This document shows, piece by piece, positions 16,683 to 26,063 of a stretch of 44,790 nt of DNA (within the stretch, counting starts at the first letter, position 1; each line of letters begins with the position of its first letter). Origin of the DNA: Bacteroidales bacterium UBA3663. Lineage in GTDB: Bacteria; Bacteroidota; Bacteroidia; Bacteroidales; UBA3663. Both the position numbers and the translations under genes were made by a program. The stretch lies in the NCBI GenBank assembly GCA_002373755.1, contig DFJU01000065.1:1-44790 (forward strand), written 5' to 3'. Under the pieces are notes generated by a model, which saw only the letters and a list, made by a program, of their open reading frames with translations, had not been told where the DNA came from and did no database searches.

Positions 16683-19682
16683 GTTCACGATGAACAGGCC
16701 GTTTTCGGCGCGGTTCACCTTCTGGCCCATCAGGTTGTAGATGCATCCGCAACTCTTATTTCCTAATTCATCACTCATAACTTGCGTAGTCACGATTCCC
16801 GAAATCTCGCTCTCTTCGTCGAACGACATGCGGAACTGTGCGGCATTGGCCACAACCTCATCGTTCACAACACGGAAGTAGCCACGGAAGCCCTTCATTC
16901 TGGCAGGCAGAGAGGCCGGATTGTAGAGCGTGTTGCCGGTGCCCAAGACGAGCACCTCGCGGATGTCATCGGCCACAATCGTCGTAGCGCCCAGCGTCGG
17001 CACAAAATCCACGTAGCTGCCCGACTCGCCGCTCGATTCGCCCTCGGTGTCGACGATGGTGACGTTGCAGAAGGTCGGATTGACGGTCTCGGCCGTGGCC
17101 TGGATGAAGTGCGGAAGGCCGCACATCATGTAGTCGGGCTTGAAGAAGAAGAACGTCAGCACGCCATCGTCGCCCAAACCGGAATTGCCGAACTGATAGA
17201 GTTTCACGCCGTCGCCGAAGACCTTCTTCAGCGTGTCCATCGAGACGTTGAAGGGCAGCGTGAGCGTGTTCCATTCGTTGTCGATGGTGCGGTTGGCCAA
17301 TGTCACGTTCACCGTCTGGCCGACGAGCGATGCGAAAGGTGCATCGGCAGTATCGTCAAGCAGATAGGTGCCGAAGAGCGACTTGCCTGCGATGCTGTTC
17401 TTCGCGTCGGTGTCCAACGAGCCGCTCACGACGAGACCGTTGCCGTCGGCGAGGGTCTGGCCATCGGCAACGACAATCGTGCCGCTATAGCTGTTGGAGT
17501 TGATGCGGTCCGATGTGTTGCGCCAGCCCAATGTTGTCTTACCATTGACCGTACCGAGACCACGCACACCGAAAGCCGTCACATTGCCACCAGTGATGGT
17601 GATATTGTTTACAGCGCCGATGCCCACTGTGGATCCGTTTTGGCCTGCCTTGACGACACCACCGTTGATGGTAAGATTCTTGGCTGCGATGGCATCTTTG
17701 GCGATGAGCTTGCCCGTGCTGTTGGCCTGACCGTAGATGTTCACGTCGCACGTAGCACTGAGAGGATTCGAGCCACTGCTGATGGAATAATTCACACTAT
17801 AAAGCATTACCACCGACGCCGATGAGCCGACCGACATCTCTGCGCCATCGGCCAGAATGAGGTGGATGTCGCCCGTGAGGTTGATGCCGGCGGTAAATGC
17901 GATAACATCATTGGCCACATACCAACCGGCCGCGAGTTCGCTCTCGTTGCCCGTCAGCAAGGTGTAGTCGCCGCAGACCTGCTCGCTGCCATCGGCCGCA
18001 ATGTAGCAGATCGTCCACTGCGCATAGGCATCCATGTTGTCCGTCACCTCGAACGTGGTGAAGTCGATCACGTCGCCGCCGTCGGCCTGCGTTGACCAAT
18101 GGCTGAAGATGTAGCCCGTGCGGGTCGGGATCTCGGGGACGTAGGCCGCATGTGCCTTGCCTTCGCCATCGAACACGACAGGAAGCAACTGGCTGTCGCT
18201 GCCGTCGATGTGGAGCGTCACGGCATAGCAGGGTTCGAGCGTGACCGATCCGTCGCCGGACTTGGTGTATGAGACAATTCCCTTGGTCGAGAATGTGCCG
18301 CTATAGACGTTCTTGCCCTCGGTGCAGTACTGTCCATCGGCCATAGTGATTGTGCCAGTATAGCCGAAGCCGCTGCACGTGAGACGGTCGCTGTTGGCGT
18401 TCCAATGCAGGTTGATCGTGCCGCTGATGCCGTTGCCGCCCACATTCACGTTGCCGCCGTTGAAGTTGAATGCATGGCCATCGGTCATGAAGATACCAAT
18501 TTCGTCCGAATTGACCGTGACGTTGGCATTGTTGACCTTCACGTCGCCGCCCATCAGGAAGGCCGCGCCCAGTCCACCGCGACCGCAATTGGCCGTCAGG
18601 GTGCAGGCATTGAGCGTCAGGCTGCCCGAGCTGTAGGCGACATAGCCCTTGCTGTTGATGGCCAATGTGCCGGTGTGCCCCTTCTGTCCGTAGAGGGAGA
18701 TTGCGGCATCGGCCGAAAAACCGAAACATGGACTATCGCCGACGGGCTCGCTTTCCGTGCCGATACGCAGCGTGCAGCCATCGCACAGGATGATGTGCGC
18801 GTCGCCCCTCCATATTACTTTCTGGTTGATTGTGACGTCGCTATCGACCAGATACCAACCGGCATCAAATTTGGTCGTGCTGGCATCCACCGGGGTCAAT
18901 TCATCGAGCGAAATCTGCTGCTCGTCGCCGTTTCCGTCAATGTAGCTGATGTTCACCGTGACGGGATGCAGCTTTTTGCCGTTGATCTGGTCGAAGTCCG
19001 ACGCGTCAATCGCGCTGCTGCTACGTGCATACCAGCCATCATCGTTGCCGAGCATTTCGCCGAACGTGACTACGCCGGAATAGCTGCTTGCACAGACGTA
19101 ACCGAGGTCCCATTCGCCCAGCACGATGTCGGCGGACTGGACTCCGTAGCCGCCGGTCGATGCGGCATCGGTCGCCACGCCCGACAGACTGCAATAGTTG
19201 GCACACGCGATGGCATTGCCATCGGCCGAAAAAGCAAACACACGGCAGCCGACCTGGTAGAAAGACGGCACGCTGATAGCGTCGCCCGATGCATAGATGA
19301 CGAGTGAGCCGGTTGTCTGCGGGTCGCGGCTCTGGTCAAAAAGGTAAAGGCAACTTCCCTCCTCGCCGACGATGCCGCGCTCGACGGGATTCGCCTGCGA
19401 ACCGAAGCTCATCGTGCAGCCGTCGCAGATAATGAGGTAAATGTCATCGGCGACGGTCAGGGCGTGGTCGTAGGCGACATCGGTCGTCACAACATAGGTG
19501 CCGCTTTCGAGCCGGATCTCGTTGCCATAGAGGACAGTGTACTCTTCCACAGTGGTAGTTTCACCATACTCTTCGTAGGATAGAGCCGGGACATTGGCCC
19601 AAACAGCCGTAGATGAAAAGATACCGGCACACAGCACAACCACGGCGCGCAAAAATCTTGTATCCGAAAAAAAGTTTACCAT
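16659..19682 (-). CDS. Secreted beta-helix surface protein, paralogue of the 9213-14270 product
   Basis: A 1007-residue protein beginning MVNFFSDTRFLRAVVVLCAG, a signal peptide ending near STAVWA. The frame runs upstream to 20141, but that part lies over the membrane-protein gene in another frame, so ATG 19682 is chosen. The body repeats a unit of the form Y..L.GNE..L..GWYV..D......LI(L/I)(C/A)DG(C/A).M..GS, seen four times, with TINGGVVKAG and FNFNGGNVNVGG beta-helix turns between. A small segment (GYIFSHWSTQADGGDVID) resembles an InlB-type B repeat. From about residue 774 (LLDDTADAPFASLVGQTVNV) it matches the neighbouring 1685-residue protein to the end, finishing YNLMGQKVNRAENGLFIV..GKRVIRP, a type IX-like tail. 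Probably a surface-exposed adhesin. It follows the seven-helix membrane protein by 80 bp and may share its transcript. Confidence 0.85.
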   Translation of the reverse strand: MVNFFSDTRFLRAVVVLCAGIFSSTAVWANVPALSYEEYGETTTVEEYTVLYGNEIRLESGTYVVTTDVAYDHALTVADDIYLIICDGCTMSFGSQANPVERGIVGEEGSCLYLFDQSRDPQTTGSLVIYASGDAISVPSFYQVGCRVFAFSADGNAIACANYCSLSGVATDAASTGGYGVQSADIVLGEWDLGYVCASSYSGVVTFGEMLGNDDGWYARSSSAIDASDFDQINGKKLHPVTVNISYIDGNGDEQQISLDELTPVDASTTKFDAGWYLVDSDVTINQKVIWRGDAHIILCDGCTLRIGTESEPVGDSPCFGFSADAAISLYGQKGHTGTLAINSKGYVAYSSGSLTLNACTLTANCGRGGLGAAFLMGGDVKVNNANVTVNSDEIGIFMTDGHAFNFNGGNVNVGGNGISGTINLHWNANSDRLTCSGFGYTGTITMADGQYCTEGKNVYSGTFSTKGIVSYTKSGDGSVTLEPCYAVTLHIDGSDSQLLPVVFDGEGKAHAAYVPEIPTRTGYIFSHWSTQADGGDVIDFTTFEVTDNMDAYAQWTICYIAADGSEQVCGDYTLLTGNESELAAGWYVANDVIAFTAGINLTGDIHLILADGAEMSVGSSASVVMLYSVNYSISSGSNPLSATCDVNIYGQANSTGKLIAKDAIAAKNLTINGGVVKAGQNGSTVGIGAVNNITITGGNVTAFGVRGLGTVNGKTTLGWRNTSDRINSNSYSGTIVVADGQTLADGNGLVVSGSLDTDAKNSIAGKSLFGTYLLDDTADAPFASLVGQTVNVTLANRTIDNEWNTLTLPFNVSMDTLKKVFGDGVKLYQFGNSGLGDDGVLTFFFFKPDYMMCGLPHFIQATAETVNPTFCNVTIVDTEGESSGESGSYVDFVPTLGATTIVADDIREVLVLGTGNTLYNPASLPARMKGFRGYFRVVNDEVVANAAQFRMSFDEESEISGIVTTQVMSDELGNKSCGCIYNLMGQKVNRAENGLFIVNGKRVIRP

Positions 19683-19762
19683 TGATTGGATTGGATAAAT
19701 TGTTTTATGTTTTTGTTGCTCAAATGTCAAATTGGTTAATTCTCTCACTATCACATTTCCAC

Positions 19763-20491
19763 TCACCTTCCCTTTTCCGCAACATCCTCGGTGGCATTGG
19801 TCGCCGAGTCGATGACCGCGCCATATTCCACCAACGAATAGAAAATATAGACGAAAACCGCCATACCGACACACAGCAGGACGGTGTAGGGCCACACCTC
19901 GACCGGGAAAATTGCCGTAAAGACAATGCTGCCGATGCCGAAGCCAATAATCAGATGGCAACTGAGCAACATCCAGCGGATGAAGCCCTCGACCGAGCCC
20001 AACTGCATGGCAATAAGCCGACGGCTCACACGATAGTAGGTTCGATAGAACACGAAAGTCAGCAAGCCTATATGCAAAAAGAAAATGATGAACGGAAAAA
20101 AGCCACGGAAAATGCCCGTGGCAGCCAGCCAGTAGCAACACAAGCCCAGGGCCAGCAATGCGACATCACGACACACCAGCTCCTGCCTCAAGTGGTTGGG
20201 ATTGAGCAATGAGGTGTGACTCCAGCTGAACAGCACGCCGCCAACGTGGAAGTAGCTGACTGACAGCGCCGTGGCTCCGAGAGGCCAGACCGTACGCCAC
20301 TGAAACCAGCCATGCAGCGCGAAACCGGCCGCAAACACCGCCAGACACAACGCCGAAATCCAGCGAGCACGATGGTACACGCAATAATCCCGGTACATGT
20401 AGTTGTTGTGCAGCAGCGAGGCAGCCATCATCAGGTTGACGATGCAGGCAACGACTAGGGTGATTCGATAGAGTTTCAGTTCAATCAACAT
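19763..20491 (-). CDS. Seven-helix membrane protein without DNA-binding domain
   Basis: A 242-residue, strongly hydrophobic protein with about seven predicted membrane helices (ITLVVACIVNLMMAASLL, WISALCLAVFAAGFAL, VWPLGATALSVSYFHVG, VALLALGLCCYWLAATGIF, FIIFFLHIGLLTFVFY, WMLLSCHLIIGFGIGSIVF, PYTVLLCVGMAVFVYIFY). Its layout resembles the membrane half of the divergent AraC-type protein at 20962. The stretch FYRTYYRVSRRL...FIRWMLLSC..IIGF and the end VYIFYSLVEYGAVIDSATNATED align by eye with YYTVIELRELRRM...LLQWMERSILVLVS and IYYFVISFICYVVSNDAHDVTE there. It stops where the partner's helix-turn-helix would start. It may sense a signal without binding DNA, or be a truncated regulator. Likely transcribed with the surface-protein gene downstream. 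Confidence 0.75.
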   Translation of the reverse strand: MLIELKLYRITLVVACIVNLMMAASLLHNNYMYRDYCVYHRARWISALCLAVFAAGFALHGWFQWRTVWPLGATALSVSYFHVGGVLFSWSHTSLLNPNHLRQELVCRDVALLALGLCCYWLAATGIFRGFFPFIIFFLHIGLLTFVFYRTYYRVSRRLIAMQLGSVEGFIRWMLLSCHLIIGFGIGSIVFTAIFPVEVWPYTVLLCVGMAVFVYIFYSLVEYGAVIDSATNATEDVAEKGR

Positions 20492-20520
20492 TTTTTCGCT
20501 ATGTTCGCAAAAATCGGGTG

Positions 20521-20528
20521 CAAAGGTA
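20521..20528 (-). promoter_or_regulatory. -7 promoter element of the seven-helix protein gene
   Basis: TACCTTTG on the minus strand (20528-20521), 29 bp upstream of the ATG at 20491. No clear TTTG at the expected distance. Confidence 0.5.
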
Positions 20529-20961
20529 AGGCCAACTTAAAAAAAATCGGGTCGAAAATCGTCACTTGGTGTACAAAATCACGCAATCGAGTGTACAAAA
20601 ACTCGCAAAAACAAAGCGAAAAACACACTGAAATTTGAAACATTTCGCCGCTACGCGACTTTGTAACGTGCATTATTCGAAAGTTTCAAAATTTATATCC
20701 GATGAAAAAATCCCGAAAGTCTGCATCGTCAGCGCAAAAGATGATTAACAAAGCTATTTTCCCCTTGCTAAACGCAATTTATAAAATTAAAACACATGTC
20801 ACAAAAATTCTCCACCCTGAATCATCGCCCGGAAAACGATGTTTCGCACGCCCAAACTCACCGATTTCTGTTAGAATTTAGTTCTAATCAGTTACATTGT
20901 GTGCGAGAAACCGGCATCCAACAGGAAAAAATAAAAAAATCTGCTTAAATTTGCGGCCGAT
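20529..20961. promoter_or_regulatory. Divergent control region with candidate operators
   Basis: Holds the plus-strand -7 box TAAATTTG (20946-20953), only 8 bp before the ATG of the AraC-type gene. A 6-bp inverted repeat TTAGAA-N5-TTCTAA lies at 20871-20887, nested between GTTTCGCAC (about 20841-20849) and GTGCGAGAAAC (about 20900-20910), a further imperfect inverted repeat. These are plausible binding sites for the AraC-type regulator. The rest of the 470-bp gap is AT-rich with no coding signal. Confidence 0.45.
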
Positions 20962-22077
20962 ATGGAATTAATGCAATTTACGGCCATCGTCGTGATGTTC
21001 CTTCTCACGCTGACACTGATTATGCTGCTGCCGCGACGCGTGGTGCGCGACCACGTCTTCAGTCGCTCACGTTGGCAGTTGGCCGGCGGCACCAGCCTGC
21101 TTTGCATCCAGTTCCTGCTGCAATATGAACTGAAGTTGCGCGCCATGGGCGTCACTCAGGGAGTCTTTCTCAATCTGCTTATCTTCGTGCCATGCTCGTG
21201 GATGTTCGCGTTGGCCATCCTCAACCTGCAAAGGCAGGGGCACATCCGACGCTCCGAATGGCTGGTTGGAGCAATCACCTACGCCCTCATCGTGGCACTG
21301 CTTATGTCGGCAACCGCGGCAAACGGCATGAACCCGTTGGACGACACTCCGGCGATGCGCTACGCCGAAATCGCATCGGCCGCGCTCTACACTGCAATGA
21401 CAGCCTACTATACCGTGATTGAGCTACGCGAGTTGCGACGGATGCACAGGTCGCTCGACAACTACTACGATCTGGACATGGGATACCTGCTGCAATGGAT
21501 GGAGCGCAGCATTCTGGTGCTGGTCTCGATGGCACTGCTTGCCCCGTTGGCCATCTTCAACAACAACATTCTGCTGTCGGTCTTCGGTCTGGCCATCCTG
21601 TTCGGAATCTACTATTTCGTCATCAGTTTCATCTGCTACGTGGTGAGCAACGATGCACACGACGTGACCGAAGCCAACACCATCGACGGCAATGACGACC
21701 CCGACAGCAATCAGGAAATGCCGCCCCTGACCGACGAGGAACTGCTGGTGGTGGGCAAGGCGGTGCAACGATGGCTCGCACGAGGCCGGCATCTGCAATG
21801 CGGCATCAACATCAAGACCGCATCCGACGAAATGAAGGTGCCGCGCTACAAACTGATGCTCTGGCTCAAAACCACGCCGCAGGAACTGTTCAGCCCTTGG
21901 CTCACCAACCTGCGCACCGAGGCCGCAAAACAGATGCTACGCGAGCATCCCGACTGGACCAACGACACAATAGCGCAAATGTGCGGTTTCAGCACGCGCA
22001 ACTACTTTCAGACGGTGTTCCGCAAACAGACCGGCATGACGCCGGCGCAGTTCATCGCCAGTCAGAAAGCAAAATGA
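20962..22077 (+). CDS. Membrane-anchored AraC-family transcriptional regulator
   Basis: A 371-residue protein. Residues 1-240 hold about seven membrane helices (FTAIVVMFLLTLTLIMLLP, GTSLLCIQFLLQYEL, GVFLNLLIFVPCSWMFALAIL, EWLVGAITYALIVALLMS, YAEIASAALYTAMTAYYTV, SILVLVSMALLAPLAIF, LLSVFGLAILFGIYYFVISFICYVV). A cytoplasmic acidic linker (DGNDDPDSNQEMPPLTDEE) follows, then an AraC-type double helix-turn-helix from about residue 265 (INIKTASDEMKVPRYKLMLWLKTTPQELFSPWLTNLRTEAAKQML, then TNDTIAQMCGFSTRNYFQTVFRKQTGMTPAQF). Membrane-bound regulators of this type occur in Bacteroidota; their ligands are mostly unknown. It is divergent from the membrane protein/surface-protein pair and could control it. 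The -7 box is so close to the ATG that the mRNA would be almost leaderless. Confidence 0.88.
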   Translation: MELMQFTAIVVMFLLTLTLIMLLPRRVVRDHVFSRSRWQLAGGTSLLCIQFLLQYELKLRAMGVTQGVFLNLLIFVPCSWMFALAILNLQRQGHIRRSEWLVGAITYALIVALLMSATAANGMNPLDDTPAMRYAEIASAALYTAMTAYYTVIELRELRRMHRSLDNYYDLDMGYLLQWMERSILVLVSMALLAPLAIFNNNILLSVFGLAILFGIYYFVISFICYVVSNDAHDVTEANTIDGNDDPDSNQEMPPLTDEELLVVGKAVQRWLARGRHLQCGINIKTASDEMKVPRYKLMLWLKTTPQELFSPWLTNLRTEAAKQMLREHPDWTNDTIAQMCGFSTRNYFQTVFRKQTGMTPAQFIASQKAK

Positions 22078-22144
22078 AACGGCCGACGCGCTAAAAAAAG
22101 AATCATCCATCCGATCAGATCTCTCTCTTACTCACACTACACGT

Positions 22145-22186
22145 GCAGCCTTGCAACGAATTCCGTTGCAAGGCTGCATTTTTTTT
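22145..22186 (+). terminator. Rho-independent terminator of the AraC-type regulator gene
   Basis: Perfect 14-bp stem GCAGCCTTGCAACG / CGTTGCAAGGCTGC with loop AATTC, followed by ATTTTTTTTG. No T-run on the minus side, so it does not serve the converging gene at 22202. Confidence 0.95.
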
Positions 22187-22201
22187 GTTGAGAACCGCCT
22201 G

Positions 22202-25200
22202 TTATTCCAGCAAACGTTTCAGCTCTGGATTGTCGGGGTCGTTGGTGTAGGTGCTGACAAACTCGCGCGGCGTCATGTTGAAGTACGACGTGAAGTTGGA
22301 CGTGAAGTAGGCCGGACTTGAATAGCCGACGCTGTAGGCCACCTCGGCGATGGTCACATTCTTCTGCACGAGCAGCGAAGCCGCCTGTTTGAGGCGCGTG
22401 GTCTTGATGAGCGTCGATGGCGACATGTCGATCAGCTCCTTCAGCTTGCGGTTCAGGTGCACGCGGCTTATGCTCACCTCCGATGCCAGGAAATCGACAT
22501 CGAGGTCAGGGTCGCCCATATTCTTGCTGATGCACTCCGCTACGCGATTCAGCAGGCGTTCGTCGGCCGATGTGAGTTCCTTGCCGCTGAAGTCGAAGTG
22601 CAGGTCGGTGCGGCGCTTGCGCATACGCTGTTTTTCGCGTAGTTCATCGTTCAGCAGGTCGATGAGTTCCTTGCCGTCGGCCGATGGTTCGTCGGTGCTG
22701 TCGCCACGCATTGCGCGCGCCTCGAGCTCGAGCTGGTCCTGCTCGGTGGCATGCGGACGTTCGACGGGTTTAAGCTCGTCGGCCGTGAAGTGTTGGCTGC
22801 CCATCGGCATTGTGACACAGAAGGTTACGCCATCGGCCTCGTTGCGAGCGCTCAAAGTGCCGTGGTGCAGTTCGACGAGTTCGTTGGCAAGGCTGAGGCC
22901 AAGTCCGATGCTTCCCTCGGCGCCGAATCGTTCGAAGAGCAGGCGCGTGTCGGTCTGCGTGAGGTGCGAGCCGGAGTTATAGACCTCGATGCTGATGGTC
23001 TTGGCCGCCTCGTCGGGCTTGACGTTGATTGCTACGCGACCTCCATCGGGCACATATTTAAATGCGTTGGAAAGGAGGTTGAAGAAGACCTTGTCCAGCT
23101 GGCCGGCATCGAACCAGAGCACGGCATCGTCCTGCCCGTCGGCAAAGTTGAGCGTGAAGTCGATCTGTCGGCTGATGGCGGTGTTGTTGAAATATTGCAT
23201 CACATCGCTCAGGAAACCGTTCAACGAGCCTTCGCTCACGTGCAGGTTGAGCTGGCCGTTGTCGATGCGGCGGATGTCCATCTGCTGGTTGACGAGCATC
23301 AGGATGCGCAACGAACTGCGGTACATCATCTCGTAGGCCGACTGCGTGGCATTGTCCACGTTGCGCTGCATCAGACGACGGAGCGGCGAGATGATGAGCG
23401 TGAGCGGCGTCTTGATTTCGTGGCTGACGGATGTGAACATTCGCAGCTTGGCCTCCTTGATCTGGCGGTTGTGCTCGGTGCGACGCATCACGCGGCGCTG
23501 GTGGGCACGGTTGCGCAAGAAGGTGACGACGCCGAAGACGATGGCGGCGAAGAGCAGCGTGTAGATGACGATGGCCCACACCGAGGCATACCACGGGGCG
23601 TCGATCACCACTTCGAGCGTCTTGTTCACGCTCTGCGTCTGGCCTGCGCCGTCGGTCAATGCGGCACGCACGTGCAACGTGTAGCGGCCCCACGGCAACG
23701 ATGAGTAGGTTGCAGTGTTGTCGATGCCGAACACCTCGTTCCAGTCCTTGTCGTAGCCCTCAAGCCAATAGAAATAGCGCGAGCCCTGCGGACGGCTGTA
23801 GTCCTGCATGGCGAACGATATGGCAAAGCTGTTGACCGATGCCGGCAGATGCAGTTTCGAAGCCGTCCAGAGCGACTTGTCGAGCAGGTTGTCGCCCACC
23901 GAGAGTTGCGGGTTGTAGTCGGTCGGGACGTTGTTGACCCACAGCCGCGTGAAGTGAATCGGCCGCAATGTCCGATGGTCGGAGTTGACGGCATCGGGCG
24001 AAAATTCAACGACGCCATTGTCGCCGCCGAAACAGAAGTTGCCGTTTGGCCAGGAGATGGCTGCACGCGCACCGAACGAGCTGACGGCCGATATCTGCGG
24101 ATCGACAAATCGCGTAGCGGATGCACAACGCGGGTCGTAGCACACCAGACCCTGGCTCGACGGCATCCAGATCTGTCCGTCGCGGCTGCACAGCACCGAG
24201 AAGATGGCGTTGTCGAGCGGCTTGCCATCGGCCATGACCATCTGCATGCTGTCGCTGCCCGAGGTGTAGGAGAGCAGGCCGTGGTCGGTGGCGAACCAAA
24301 GCGCGCCGTTGGGGTCTTCAACGCAACCGTAGGCACGCACAGGCTGGTCGAACAGCGGCGAGAAACGGTTTTTGCGTTCGAGGTCGAAGCAGGTGATGCT
24401 GCCCTCGGTCGATGCCCAGAGGCGGTGGCGGCGGTCGATGGAGAGCGACACGATCCAGAGCAGATGCCGTTCGCCCGAAACGCGGCGCAGGTGGCGTGTG
24501 GCGATGTTGAAGGCATAGATGCCGTCGCCGTTGGTGCCGATATAGAGCGTCTGGGCCAGACTGTCGAGCACCATCGTCATGATGCTCTGCCGGTCGAGCA
24601 GGCTGAGTTGCGGGTCGCGGCGCAGCTGTCGGCCATCGTAGAGGTAGATGCCGCAGTTGTAGGTGCCGACGTAGGCCAAGTTGCCGGGCAATGCGGCCAG
24701 CGAGAGTACGGCATCGGAGCTGAGCACGCTGTTGCTGGAGTTGATGTGCGACACTGAGCCGTCGGCCTTGACATGGACGATGCCTTCGCCGTCGATTCCA
24801 TAGATGCGTGAACCGTCGCTCATCGAGGCGAACGTCGCAACGCTGCCCAAGTTGAACGTCTGCCCTTCGGCATGGATGGCACGGTGGCTGAAGAGCCGCT
24901 GGCGGTGCGGGATGACGAGCACGCCCTTCTGGTAGAGACCGAGCCAGAGGTCATTCTGCGCGTCGGTGGCAATGCTGTGAATCTTCACGCGGTTGAGGTC
25001 AACGGGACATTCATCGACCACTACGCGAGTTGCCTTGCCGCCCTGCACGCTCCACAGACCCTGACATTCGGTGCCGACCAGTAGTGTGCCGTCGGGATAA
25101 TAGTGGAGCGACGACAAGTTGCAGTTGTTCAGTTCCGGGAGGTCGATGCGGGCGACGTTGAGCGTGTTCAGATCGACGCAAAGCAGGCCAGCGTGCAACG

Positions 25201-25897
25201 TGGCGAGATAGAGGCAGTTGTGGCGCACATCCTCGACCATGTCCTGCACGATGATTTCCTGTCCGCTGGCCAAGATGCCCTTGAGCGGCATGTCGATCAA
25301 TCCGGCAAGGTCAATGCACTGCAGGCTGGTCGGCGCGGCAACCCAGAGGCGGTTGTGGCTGTCGGTAATCATGTGCTGGCAGTTCCACCGTTTCAGGACG
25401 GGTTGCAGCAATCGCGTGTTGATGCGGTCAACGGCACGTTTCTGCGTGTCGAAGATGAAGATGCCGTAGCCGTAGGTGCCGACCAGCATGGTGTTGGGGC
25501 GCACGGGGTTTGGCACGATGCGCGACACACATATATAATGAGTCATGCTGTCGAGCGCGAAGTGCGTCATGCGGTTCTCCGTCGGGTCGAAGTGGTACAA
25601 TCCGTCGGCCGCACCTACCCAATGGTCGCCGTTGGCATCCTCATAGAGGCACGTTACGTGATTTTCCTGCAACGAATAGGGGTTGCCCGTCTGCCGCTGG
25701 TAGGTGGTGAACGACTGTCCGTCGAAACGCGACAGACCCTGATTGGTGGCAATCCAGAGGAAGTCGTTGTGGTCGAAGCAGATTTCGCCGATGCGGGTGC
25801 TTATCAGGCCCTGGCCCGTGCTGTAGAGCGTGGGCGACTGTGCCAGCAACATGGCTGCCGAACATAGCGTGACGATGAGCAATAAAGTTTTTTTCAT
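22202..25897 (-). CDS. Hybrid two-component-like sensor: propeller sensor, histidine kinase, AraC DNA-binding domain; no receiver
   Basis: A 1231-residue protein starting MKKTLLLIVTLCSAAMLLAQ (signal peptide). Upstream codons to 26239 are not used; ATG 25897 fits. Residues about 20-690 hold repeated two-component-regulator propeller units (FDHNDFLWIATNQGLSRFDG, EDANGDHWVGAADGLYHFD, DAQNDLWLGLYQKGVLVIP), then a Y_Y_Y-type domain (FYWLEGYDKDWNEVF..ATYSSLPWGRYTLHVRA) and one membrane helix near 780. The kinase part has VSHEIKTPLT with phospho-acceptor H826, N-box FFNLLSNAFKYVP and G2 box GSIGLGLSLA. The usual G1 D-x-G-x-G reads YNSGSHL. The last ~100 residues are an AraC domain (LDVDFLASEVSISRVHLNRK...IAEVAYSVGYSSPAYFTSNF). 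In Bacteroides-type hybrid sensors a receiver domain sits between kinase and AraC domain; here only about 90 charged residues do. It is divergent from the esterase/GH2 genes and probably regulates them. Confidence 0.92.
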   Translation of the reverse strand: MKKTLLLIVTLCSAAMLLAQSPTLYSTGQGLISTRIGEICFDHNDFLWIATNQGLSRFDGQSFTTYQRQTGNPYSLQENHVTCLYEDANGDHWVGAADGLYHFDPTENRMTHFALDSMTHYICVSRIVPNPVRPNTMLVGTYGYGIFIFDTQKRAVDRINTRLLQPVLKRWNCQHMITDSHNRLWVAAPTSLQCIDLAGLIDMPLKGILASGQEIIVQDMVEDVRHNCLYLATLHAGLLCVDLNTLNVARIDLPELNNCNLSSLHYYPDGTLLVGTECQGLWSVQGGKATRVVVDECPVDLNRVKIHSIATDAQNDLWLGLYQKGVLVIPHRQRLFSHRAIHAEGQTFNLGSVATFASMSDGSRIYGIDGEGIVHVKADGSVSHINSSNSVLSSDAVLSLAALPGNLAYVGTYNCGIYLYDGRQLRRDPQLSLLDRQSIMTMVLDSLAQTLYIGTNGDGIYAFNIATRHLRRVSGERHLLWIVSLSIDRRHRLWASTEGSITCFDLERKNRFSPLFDQPVRAYGCVEDPNGALWFATDHGLLSYTSGSDSMQMVMADGKPLDNAIFSVLCSRDGQIWMPSSQGLVCYDPRCASATRFVDPQISAVSSFGARAAISWPNGNFCFGGDNGVVEFSPDAVNSDHRTLRPIHFTRLWVNNVPTDYNPQLSVGDNLLDKSLWTASKLHLPASVNSFAISFAMQDYSRPQGSRYFYWLEGYDKDWNEVFGIDNTATYSSLPWGRYTLHVRAALTDGAGQTQSVNKTLEVVIDAPWYASVWAIVIYTLLFAAIVFGVVTFLRNRAHQRRVMRRTEHNRQIKEAKLRMFTSVSHEIKTPLTLIISPLRRLMQRNVDNATQSAYEMMYRSSLRILMLVNQQMDIRRIDNGQLNLHVSEGSLNGFLSDVMQYFNNTAISRQIDFTLNFADGQDDAVLWFDAGQLDKVFFNLLSNAFKYVPDGGRVAINVKPDEAAKTISIEVYNSGSHLTQTDTRLLFERFGAEGSIGLGLSLANELVELHHGTLSARNEADGVTFCVTMPMGSQHFTADELKPVERPHATEQDQLELEARAMRGDSTDEPSADGKELIDLLNDELREKQRMRKRRTDLHFDFSGKELTSADERLLNRVAECISKNMGDPDLDVDFLASEVSISRVHLNRKLKELIDMSPSTLIKTTRLKQAASLLVQKNVTIAEVAYSVGYSSPAYFTSNFTSYFNMTPREFVSTYTNDPDNPELKRLLE

Positions 25898-26032
25898 GAT
25901 GTTGGGTGATGAGTTCGGACTTCCGGCTGCATGACGCGCGCCATTGTCCAATGTAACATAGGTTTGTATCGTTTGTGCCGGCCGATGTTTCATGTTTCGT
26001 CGCGATTCTGGCCGACATTGAATATTTAGGCG

Positions 26033-26063
26033 CAAAGGTAACATGAATGTTTCAAAACAACAA
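26033..26063 (-). promoter_or_regulatory. Promoter of the hybrid sensor gene
   Basis: TTG (26063-26061), 20 bp, TACCTTTG (26040-26033) on the minus strand. The leader to the ATG at 25897 would be about 130 nt. Confidence 0.6.

Noticed and set aside
19683..20141. 153-codon upstream extension of the second surface-protein frame
   Set aside because: It overlaps the seven-helix membrane protein gene in another frame; the signal peptide begins at ATG 19682.
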